A stretch of DNA of 64,000 bases from the NCBI RefSeq assembly GCF_030269925.1, contig NC_085121.1:8697501-8761500 (forward strand). The letters run 5' to 3'. Of this stretch, positions 31,401-43,400 are shown one piece after another; position 1 is the first letter of the stretch, and each line of letters starts with the position of its first letter. The translations under genes were made by a program, and so were the position numbers. Source of the stretch: Bombyx mori (taxonomy: Eukaryota > Arthropoda > Insecta > Lepidoptera > Bombycidae). Below the pieces are notes generated by a model. The model ran no database searches, had not been told where the DNA came from, and worked only from the letters and a program-made list of their open reading frames with translations.

Positions 31401-34400
31401 CAGTGGAGTCTATGGTGGCACAGTTCATGAAGGTAACATATCAGAAATTTACATGAAATGAAGAGTACATAAAATTGATAATTTTTCCGATTGTGCAATA
31501 ATTATTGATAAGAGTTCATTCCTAATCTTTTTGTGTATGTGGTTGACTGATATCACAATATTATCATTTAATTATTTGCTCTTAGTATCGTTTACATTAC
31601 ATTCATTGTGTAGTTTGCTTTTTAAATGAAAGAATAAATGTTCCATGAATGCTTTCTTTTGATAACGCAAATGAAGATTGTGTTAGTAAAATATTTTTTT
31701 GTATTTCTTTACAATGTATGCTGTTTACTACTTTCATGAGCAATGGATATATTATATTTTATTATTTAATAATGAACTTGGGCACATGTGTTGGGTAACA
31801 AATCAGTTCATTGTGTGTCTATACAACCCTCCTTTTATTAAAAAGAGAACAAGTACCCTCATTAATACACTACAGGATAACTTGCAAATAGCACGTTCAT
31901 AAATTGAAGTCTTCGTGGCCTAAAGGATAAGACGTCCGCTGCATTCTTAACTAGCTATGCAACGGTGTTCGAATCTCGCAGGCAATGTTTACGATTGACT
32001 TCCACGGTGAAGGATTAACATCGTGTAATAAAAATCAAACCCGCAAAATTATAATTTGCGTAACCACTGGTGGTAGGACCTATTGTGAGTCCGCACGGGT
32101 AGGTACCACCGCCCTGCCTATTTCTGCCGTGAAGCAGTAATGCGTTTCGGTTTGAAGGGTGGGGTAGCTGTTGTAACTATACTGAGACCTTAGAACTTAT
32201 ATCTCAAGGTGGGTGGCGCATTTACGTTGTAGATGTCTATGGGCTCCAGTAACCACTTAACACCAGGTGGGCTGTGAGCTCGTACACCCATCTAAGCAAT
32301 AAAAAAAAAAAAAAAAAATTAAAAAACATAAATCGAAATGTTTTCTTGAGCTCTCAATAGATCACAATGGTTGGTAGCCAGCTTGAATAGGTACAGATAA
32401 GAAGTAGTTCTGACAGTTTCAAAACATATTTTAGAAATGGCGCTGTTTGTCGGTATGCAGAACTTGGTTATCATGTGAATTTGATTACAATAAAAGTACA
32501 GAAAATGAACTGTAATAATTTTAACTTTTTTTGGCCAATAATGATAAACCCTGACCTTCAGTAATAAAAAAAGATATGTTATTTTTGAGACTACATTTAA
32601 GTTTATTTTTCAGCCATGTCTGATTTAATCTACTTGATGAATACACTCGTGGACAAAGATGGGAAGATATTGGTGACTGACATATATAAATCGGTAGCTC
32701 CACTCACTGAAACCGAAACCAAGCTGTACACGACTATCGACTTTGATCCGGAAGCATACAGGTATTATTATTTATTGTGATGTTATGCACAACCAAAAGT
32801 CTTTGGCGTTTCCTGTGACATAACACAAGACACGCAAATACCTGGTCCTTATGAATTGTAATTAGTTGCATAAAAATTTCAGAAAGACAATTGGAGCATA
32901 CAAACTTGCGCACAATGGCGTAAAAGAACAGTTGCTGATGCATCGTTGGAGATATCCCAGCCTATCTCTACACGGGATTGAAGGTAATTTTACCATAATA
33001 ACAATATCATACATATCTTAACACATATAATTCATATAAGTGAAGCGTTCGTGGTCGTGTTGGTAAGACTTATTCACGTCATCTGGGTTCCTCCCGATCC
33101 ACTAACAGCGCTTTTAGGTACCCCAAGCACCGGTCATCGTTCTCGTTGAACCCGCCGCTTGCGACGAAGGGCTCGGCGAGTAAATTCACCGACAGACGCA
33201 GTCCACTGGGTTTCGTGTCGGATCTTATCAGTGGGTCGCGTTTCCGATCCGGCGGTAGATTCTGCGAAGCACGGCTCTTGCTAGGGCTAGTGTTGGCAAC
33301 ATCGTCAGGTTTGAGCCCCGTGAGCTCACCTACTAGCCCGGCGATGCTGACATGGTCTCTCTCTAGACCATCAGCTTAGGGAGGAAAAAAACTTGTTCAT
33401 ATCGAGAGGTGGTTTAAGCGAAATTTCGCTTAATACACGTCGTTTGTCTTTGTAATTAAAAATGCATTTTATTTGGTACTAGCGGCCCGCTCCGGCTCCG
33501 CTCGGGTCTTTAACAAAAATTTCAACGATATTTGACGATTTCTTTTTTTAAATAAAAGTACACTTATTGCGGCATAACTATAATAGTTAGACATATACTT
33601 CACGACACTTCGCGACAGTTTTTGTAAATAATAATGTGTTCTACAAATTCGTAGTACATTATTTTATTCTATCATCAATAATTTTCGCAGGGCACGCGAT
33701 GTAAAGAATATTTTAGGTAATTTTTTTACACCTTGGATTACATTATTGGAATTTTAGTAAGGATCCCTAATTTATATTTATAGCCTATGTCACTCGGGAA
33801 TAGTGTAGCTTCCTAACAGTGAAAGAATTTTTCAAATCGGTTCAATAGTTTCGGAGCCTATTCAATACAAACAAACAAATCTTTCTTCTTTATAATATTA
33901 GTATAGATAGTATAGATTAGCATCAACCGTTCGATGTTTTTAATTGAATTTCGATTAAGTTCACTCCATTCAATAGCTAAAGAAGTTTTTTATGATATTT
34001 TTTTCAAATTTTAAACTTTACATTGCTCTCTTGTAAAGTTGCAAAAGTGTCGCTTAAACCAGAATCGCTGAAATCAGAATACTATTGATGGAGTTGGATA
34101 AAAATGAACACCAACATATTCACATCGCCTGATACGAGAATTTAAACCGTCTTAAAATAAAATAATATTATGAAGAGAAGACATAATGAATGAAAACTAC
34201 TTATGCAGAGCATAAATAGTTTGGTTTTCCGTCTCTTATCAAGTCGCCTGGCTCCAGCCTGAGTTCTAGCTCTGTCTTACTTGATGCTACGATTTTAGCC
34301 TGTTCAATTCCGACATGCCGCGCCTACTGATTTCAAGATGAAGGCAGAAATCAGAAGATTTCTTCGTGATCCAAAAAAGATACCTAGCATAGTAACATTC

Positions 34401-37400
34401 CAATGTTTTGCCATTCAAAGATTATATGAATTCGTCACTAAAGTACAAAGCAACCGACTGACATCCCAAGCGTCACCTGAATTTGTTTTACATTACGCGA
34501 AAAGCAAACAACAACTTTTCTATTGTCCTATTTCGATTTTATTCTTAAACTGTAAACTATACGAGGTTTAATTTAGACGAACGAGCGCGCGTCGTGCATC
34601 TGTATACTGAACGGGAAATGAACACCCTGTAGAGTAATGTGAATCATAGCTTTGTTTAAACCTATATTTTTATTTGCATATATGTACTGAATTTAAACCT
34701 TTCATGATTATAAGGTTAGAATTGTAAAATTTCAATAAATAAAAGTATTGAATAAATAAGCGAATATCTAATTTCCCCAAATTTCTAATATTATAAACAT
34801 TCATCGCAATGTCCAGTACGATTGGACTTGTTAGAAATACGTGCCCAATACTTTTCAAATTCAAAATATATAATTATGTTAAATAATCGGATAAGGTTTT
34901 TTTTATTGATGTGTGAGGGCAGACATGTGTCCTATCTAGGAATAAGGGATTACCATAGCCTGTGGTCATCACACCGTAAAGGTCTCCACCCACCTTGAGA
35001 GCTAAGGTGAAATTGAACTATAGAATAGCTGTGTAACCCTTCAAACTCTGGGCAGTCTCAGACTGGGCAGGATTGTTATTAACGTGTATGAATGTAAAAT
35101 TTTAATGGTAATATTTTAGGTGCCGCGTTCCAGCCTGGAGCAAAAACGGTGGTTCCTGGAAAAGTGATTGGAAAATTTTCAGTCAGGCTTGTTCCGAATC
35201 AAGAGCCGGAGGAAGTTGAGAAATTAGTCTTTGATTACATCAACAAGAAGGTAAAACATTAAAAAAACGATTATAAAAAATTATGATTGTTTTTAAATTA
35301 AAATTTTCCATTTCAATCCTTCCCAAACTAGGATTTTTTTTATTTTATTTTTTATTGCCCTTGTATGCCGACGAACATACGGCCCACCTGATGGTGAGTG
35401 GTTACCGTCGCCCATGGACTTCAGCAATGCCAAGGGCAGAGCCAAGCCGCTGCCTACCGCTTAATACTCTCCACAAGCCACGTTTGAAGAAGGACATGTC
35501 ATAGCGCTCGGGGAACACCGTAGAGGGGAGCTCATTCCATAGCCGGATGGTACGTGGCAAAAAAGATCTCTGGAAACGTACTGTGGATGACCGCAGTGGC
35601 TCCAGGTAGTATGGATGAACTCTACTCCGGTGGCGGGGATTACCTGTATGTTTTATTAGTTTTGCATCTATTGTTCGTTTATGGTACTGCTAAGAAAAAT
35701 CCTTCATTACTTACAAAGTATCATGTCGACGAGTTAAACAATGTTCATATGCACAAGTCATGAACATTTTATATTTAATTATTTTTTTACATATTATATT
35801 TAGTCACATCGAACAGGAATTTATGCCTATTTCTGCCGTGAAGCAGTAATGCGTTTCGGTTTGAAGGGGCGGGGCAGCCGTTGTAACCTAACTATACTTG
35901 AGACCTTAATATCTCAAAGGGTTGGCGCATTTACGTCGTAGATGTCTATGGGCTCCAGTAACCACTTAACACCAGGTGGGCTGTGAGTTCGTCCACCCAT
36001 CTGAGCAATAAAAAAAAAAAACTAGTCGGTTCACAGAATTTGACATTTCCACCAGAACGACACTAAAACGCGTTAGCTCGAATCAGTTCAGTATTAAAAG
36101 TGCAAAGAACAGTTAAAAAACCGATATTCTATTTGTCTTTAATTCCCAATTGAATTTTTAAATCAAACTCTTCATTTTAGTCTCATGTAGATATAGGTAT
36201 GTGTGGGGCATGAAGACACAGTAATAATGCTTGTGTGCGATGCTGACAGTGGGCGGAGCGCGGGTCCCCGAACAAGATGAGCATCACGGCACAGAGCGGG
36301 CGCGCCTGGACCGAGAACCCGGACCATCCGCACTACCAGGCCGCTGCCCGCGCCACTAAGCTGATATATCAGGTCGCTATTGTTTCTTATTATTTTGTCA
36401 GCTTAAGATATTTTATGAATTTTATATCTTCTTCTTCTTTTTTTTGTGTTTGGCTCCGGCACTGGTAACGCATCTTTTTTAATAAATAAATATTTACTAA
36501 CAGTCACGCCATGTTAACTGGTCCCGTGATAAGTTCGTAAAGAACTTGTGTTACAGATACCAGATAACGGAAATAAATATAATTTTTTTATGAAGACATT
36601 TATATTTATCATACAAATATTTTCCCTTGGCGGGATTCGAACCCGCGACCCCTTTGTGTAGTGACCATGTCACTTAACACTACACCAGACGGCCGGCAGA
36701 CAACTAAATCGGAATGCTTAATCTCTGACATGGAACACGAAAAATTATAATTTAATGTTATTTAAAATAAAATGATTTGTAGGAGCGAGAGGTATTCAAG
36801 TCCATTCTGATTTAAGACTGTAAATAAACAGATTGGGAAGTTACTAAAATGATAAAAAACTCTTCTGAGCAACTTAATTAAATTTGTTCATTCACGTTTA
36901 ACTTAATTTTGTATTTATTGCTTTCAGGAACGTTTCTTTAGACCCTCTCCATTATAACCATTCCATAAAACATGCGACTATGCGATAACGAAACATAATA
37001 AATTTAATAAAAACATAAATCACGCTTCAAGTGTTTGTCGACAGACCGATCCGGACATGTCCCGCGAAGGAGGTTCGATCCCCGTCACGATCACTCTGCA
37101 GGAGGCGAGCGGCAAGAACGTGTTGCTGTTGCCCATGGGCGCCGGAGATGACATGGCGCACTCTCAAAACGAGAAGATTAACGTTCGCAACTACATCGAA
37201 GGCGTAAGCTGAACATTATCTATTTAAACATTGCTTTACAATAAGGAGGTTAGTTACCATACCACTAGCTTGAATTTGTGATAACGTTGACATTGTGGGA
37301 CGACGCCGCGACGGGAACCTTATGATGCATAATATAAGGTAACTTTTCAAGACAGCACACAAAAAATCATTATCTGCTTAGTGCGAGTTTTTTAACGGTC

Positions 37401-40400
37401 TCGATTGCGTAAAAGTTTACTCATGCCAATCTTTTCTCCTGAATCCAATGCAAAATATACATCGACCTCATGTCTCAAAACGGACTCTAGTAAATGACTT
37501 TCATCGCGTGGACACTGTTTCTTTGTACATCTACTCAAAGGAAATATAAGGACTCCGTAGACTGTTAGAAGTTGTATAATCTGTGGTCTTCATCTAACAC
37601 AGGTCGGATGGGACTTTTTGGCGGGAACGCGAGGAGTGAAGTTGTGTGATTTGTTTTATTTTGTCTATTGAGTGTTTCTTCGGGTTTAAATGTGTAATAA
37701 TGGTGGTTTATTAACTGTTTAATGTCTGTGAAAGTGCACAAATGTGGGAAAATGAAACAAAGCCGCTGGACGTAACTTCTCGGGATCCTCCAAAAAGTCC
37801 ACTGAAAAAATCTTAGTAAATTCATCCATTTTACTGAGATTATATTATTTCATCCCATTTCATTTCATTTCATTTCATCCCAGTTGATTAATGTCTCAAA
37901 TTAATCATCTTCATTTCATTTCACTCCATAATATCATTTTTCATAAAAATATGAATATAAATTAAAATAAGACATGACCTAAAGGTCTTAGTTACCAGGT
38001 CATAAAAACCATTAAAAAAGCAGGTCGGATGGACTTTTTGGCGGGAACGCGAAGAGTCAAGTTGTGTGATTTGTTTTATGTTGTCTATTTAGTGTCTCTT
38101 CAGGTTTAAATGTGTAATAACGGTGGTTTATAAACTGTTTAATATCTGTGAAAGTGCACAAATGTGGTAATATGAAACAAAGCCGTTGGACGTACGTAAC
38201 TTCTCGGGATCCTCCAAAAAGTCCACTGAAAAAATCTCAGTAAATGACCACCATTTTACTTAGATTATATTTCATCCCATATCATCTCATCTAATCTCAT
38301 TTCGTTTAAATTAATCCCAGTTGATAAATATCTCAAATTAGTCATCTTCATTTCTTTTTATTTTATTTCATTTCACTCCACATTATCATTTTTCATATAA
38401 TTAAGAATAAAAATAAAAATAAGACATGACTTAAAGATCTTAGTTACCAGGTCATAAAATCCATAAAAAAAGCAGGCAGGATAGCAGAGAGAGACGTCAG
38501 AACTTAAAACCCGGATTTGTCGGCCGTAAAAAAATTACCTGACCCGAAGCTAGTTTAAAAAAGCGGAAAATACTAACACAACCAGCCCGCCGCTGGTTGT
38601 GTTAGGATTTTCCACTAGTTTTTAATGCGCAGCCGACCTTATTTCTCATTGTATAATCAACATTCGTGGAGATGACACATATTACGAACATACAAATCAT
38701 TTATGATTTCGGAGAAAACACATTGGAATTATTTAAAAATTTGCACCCAATCACTGACTTCCAATATAGAGGAAATTAAAAATAAGGTTTTACAAGTTAT
38801 GGATGTACAATGGAATCAGTTTGTATTCTATGTATTTTAAAATAACTGTAATTAGAAATCACGACTCAAAATATTAAAAAATATATAATTAAAATAATAC
38901 AAAATGTCCGTCTATCCCTGGTGTCGAGATCAGAAAGAGGCCGTGAACGAGGCAATATATGCTATGTGTTAGTGGTCCCCTCAACTCCGACCAGTCAGCA
39001 GGCCACGCCCACCTTCTAGCTTTTCTTTCTTTATAATATGTTATTATAGAACAATGTATTAACGGGACACGCAGATATTTCATTTTGTTTGCGTAGATCT
39101 ATTGCACGGTTACTTGGTGTTTTTAACAGTAGGTAGCGGCTTGGCTTTGCCTCTGGCATTGCTGATGTCCATGAGCGACGGTGACTACTCACTATCAGGT
39201 GGGCCGTGTGCTCGTTTGCCTACAAGAGCAATAAAAAAAGCAGATACCAGAATTCATAGATATCACCACGTGAACGCTGCGACGCCTCTGAGATTTAGAT
39301 GACTATATGTCAATTGTTTATTAATTAGGCATATAAAATTTTTTGCGTCTTTCATTTTTATTATCCTGTGTTATTCCTTTGTCTTGGGAGTCTTTCATGA
39401 ACGTGTGCTGGGTACATATTATATTACAAAAATGGATATCTGCCGGCGGGATTTGAATACCGGTACAGTCGTATCGCTCGATATGAGCACACCGAGCGTC
39501 TTATCTTTTAAGCCACGACGACTTCAAAATCGCCTACTTTGGTTATTATACTCGTATAGGGCCTGATGAGAACTCCACTTGTTTTGGTATTGTTTTTAGT
39601 CCTCTGTCGTGAGTTTGTTTGTCGAACCTGTCTATCGTGAAGTACAGTCTCCCGGTGATTGTTTAGCTGTGTCAGGTTTGACTTCTTCAGAAAGGATACG
39701 TTTACGCGAAAATGGTCAATGTGACCCTCCGTGGTCTTAAGAGTGAAGGGACTAGGCTGGGTATGTGGCATCTATTCTGCTACAGAGCCCTCAGTTACAC
39801 ACTTATGTCGTTGGTAGGCGGATGGAGGAGGGTAAACGTTATCTTCCCGATTTTACGTCACGCGAACACAACAAAGGCGAAGGAAAATATGAAATACCCG
39901 ATGATAATATCGTTACATCAATAGGTGCTATTTGTGTATTTTCTATTGTACACAGTAAAAAAAGCGAAAAATAAATAAATCATACATCGCCTATAGTCCA
40001 TGAAATGTTACATTTTTAAGGCCGTTTTTAATTATTAAAATCAATTTAATTAAGAATTAACTAAACTAAGAATTTACTAAAATTGCATGCTCTGAAAAAC
40101 GCAACCCTAAATATGAATTTTTAATGAATTATTAAGCAAAAACAAACAGTAGCAACAAAATAAAATTTGTCAAAAATAACGTCATCTGAGTCGTCTATTA
40201 TCAAAGGTGGCAATCTGTGCATTTGGACAAAAAATTTTTATTGATATGTCAATACAGATTGATTTGAATATAATCGTCTCCTTCAAAGAATACGGTTCAA
40301 AACCTGCATTAAATAAAGGTTAATAATTAACCTGTTATTTATCTAAGATGTCGTTCCGAAGAGTTTTGTGACTGCCAATGGAATACAAAGTCAATAATTC

Positions 40401-43400
40401 GTTTTTCTGATTTACCAATCATTGTCCAAAAGTCAGATTGCCGGCTTTGATAATAGTCTACTCATCTACTGTAAAGTAAGCGACAGTTTTTTCCATGAAC
40501 CACTTTCTAAGATTACCCATTTAAAGGCTTATAACAACAGAATTGTTTCATTTCGACAAAATGGAAGAGTATTTTAAAAATAATTTTACGTTTTAACGAT
40601 CAATATTACTCATTTCGTTAAGAAGTCGCGCACGTGATTGACTGTAAACGATCGTATGTGATTCAATTTTAGTCAATTGTCGTCAATGTGCACTATGATC
40701 TCAATAATAACGTTGATTCATCTCCGGGAAATCCCACTGGCTCTGATTAAGGACCGGAACACACACCCCGATCTTATCAGGAACGTAACGTTTATGCACT
40801 TTAAAATATAGATCGTTCTTTTCACATTATTAAACGCAATCGACTGTTTATATTTGGCTGATTAATGTAAAGAGTTTATTTAGATTTATAAAACACATTA
40901 CTTTCATTTCAAATGACATTGGTCAACTTTTTGGAATTTTTTAAGGAGCAGGATAAGGATAGTAGAAATAAAATTAAAATGCTTGAAAAATTAATAGTTT
41001 TATTGTAATATGACTTTATTAAATTTTAGTATAACGCTATAGATGTAACAAAACTTGTCAAGATTATTTTACTATTTCTGGAAATTATTTAAGAATCGTT
41101 TATCTCCGAAAACAAAACAAAAAAACTACACTTCAAATAGTAAAATCTATGAATGTGAAAATGAAATGAAATGTAAGTAGCTGTAACACGAAAACTAGAC
41201 CTGATCGAATAAAAGCAAATAAGGTGTTAAAATTACGACAGGGGTAGAGATAATTCAAAATTAGTAAGTACTTTCCTTCTCAGAAGATTTTCTCAACCAC
41301 TTGTTTTTAATTGCCAAACTATAATAGTTATACAAATTGATTTTACCCCAGAAGTTTCTCGAAGATGAGGATCCCAGTATCCTAAGAATACAATTTTGTC
41401 GATCAGTGTGAAGAAATTTCGTTATATTCTTTCTTTTTTTAGTAAGTAGCATCGTCGTACTAAAAGCCTTCTATAAAAAACAGGAAGTTTGTGAAGTAGA
41501 AAAATAAAGAAATTTCTGAGCCTCTGAAATGTTATTTCGGTGTTCACGCAGTCAAAACCGTTGCACAACAATCAATGCAATTCTCAAGTCGCGCAAGCGT
41601 CATCCTACTTAAGTAAAATAAGTTTAATCCGAGACTGGTTTACGAGCCTTAACTGTAAAAAACGAGACCCCGATCACGTAGCGACAAAACTCGCGAGCGA
41701 TGGGTTTCCCGAATGATTTGGTATTGGAATGAAAACGAAGTATTTTTTGGAATTGATTTCTACGAATTGAATTTCCGATAAGTATGTTTCAACAACTCAA
41801 AATAATCATTTTTTTATTTTTTTCCCTACCTATGCTGATAGCCTTGACAGGCTATTTCAGCTTTACCCTAGTGTGTAGGTGAGCTCTCGGGGCTCAAACC
41901 GGAAGTGTTTCTGACACTGTCCCTAGCAAGAGCAGTGTTTCACAGAATCTACCACAGGATCTGAAACGCGACCCACTGAGAAGATCCGGCGAGAAATTCA
42001 GTGGGATAAAATTATTAGCATTCTCATTTCAGTACATTTATTTATACGCTTTGAAAATATGAAATGTCAAACTTAATAAAAAATCGTTTACAGAATAATT
42101 TTAATCATGTTACACTTTTGACGTCACCCTTTCTTTAATCTAATTTATGTTTAAAAAAGTATTTGTTTTAAATTGTTTAGGTATAAAATCTATGCGAAAT
42201 GTTTTTTTTTTATATATAAGTTTAGACAAAAACGTGGATAGCGCTCACAGCATCTTAAAGATTATTTCTGTTAAGACAAGGTTCAAACATTTAGACCCTC
42301 TTTGGTCTATTGAACAATAAAAAGTACCCGCTGGGTCGAAGATCTTTATCCACAAACGATTAAGTTTTAGCGAAACATTAGTCGTCGCGTTTGTCATACT
42401 TCATATCAGTGTTACTGTTGCAGAGTCGTTGATATAACAGTAGTATTAAGGGTGGATTCGACCAAACTTAAATTTATACACGAGTAACTATACGAGGAAT
42501 AACCTATTCCATGATTTTAATCTCGAGTAAATCCATAGTCGTTTTTCCACGTATACTTGCGCTAGGAATAACAATACGCGAATAGCAGAGTGAATGGTGA
42601 ACAAAAATAAAATCCGGCAAATAAATGTTGTTGTACAACGGCATAGTGTAAGAGCATACAAATCGTCAACTCGATTTTGCCGTATTTAGTGTGAAAAAGT
42701 AGCTGTTGTGTAAGATATCCCGCTGTCAAACGTATTATTTTTATTTGTTGTTTGTTTGAGGGAATTGTCAAGTTTTGTCGTGTGGTTTTATCTTTTTTCG
42801 TTTAAACGTTGCATTATACAATGCCAGACTATTAATAATAATTTAGTGCATTGCGTTGACTTGAAATTAAAACAGAATAAATATTTATGAAATGACAGAA
42901 ATCAGATGTTGGACAGACTGACGCCATTACTTTATTCTAGGAATAGCTCCATTATTCCGTGCGAAACGGCGGTATAGTAACAATTCCCGAATAGGCCCAC
43001 TATTCTTAGAATTGTAGATGGTAAAACGTAAAATTGATTTACTCTCGATTAACTGACGAGTTATTCTAAGAATAAGATTTACTCTTGTTTGGTCGAATCG
43101 ACCCTAAGTAGGTTAAATAGTAGTATTAAGTTAAGTAGTATTAAGTAATTAGTAACAGTAGTATCGTGCGAATATAAAAAGCAGGAGCTTCTCAATTCGA
43201 CTCAATTTTTATGTGCGATTATCACCGAATCTTTTCTAGACGAACCGATTCTTTCGTTTTTTTTTTTATTTTTTAAAATCCGGTGGTTCTAATATGGTCT
43301 TATTTAAGTTTTATGAAGATTTGACCAGTACTTTTCGAATTTCCGTGTTTTCTTTTCTATTTAAATTTTGTATTATTTCTACACATATAAGTATATCACC

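Noticed and set aside
36630..36710. tRNA gene on the minus strand
   Set aside because: The tRNA-like head is followed by a SINE body, and similar heads occur in other dispersed repeats; treated as a SINE.
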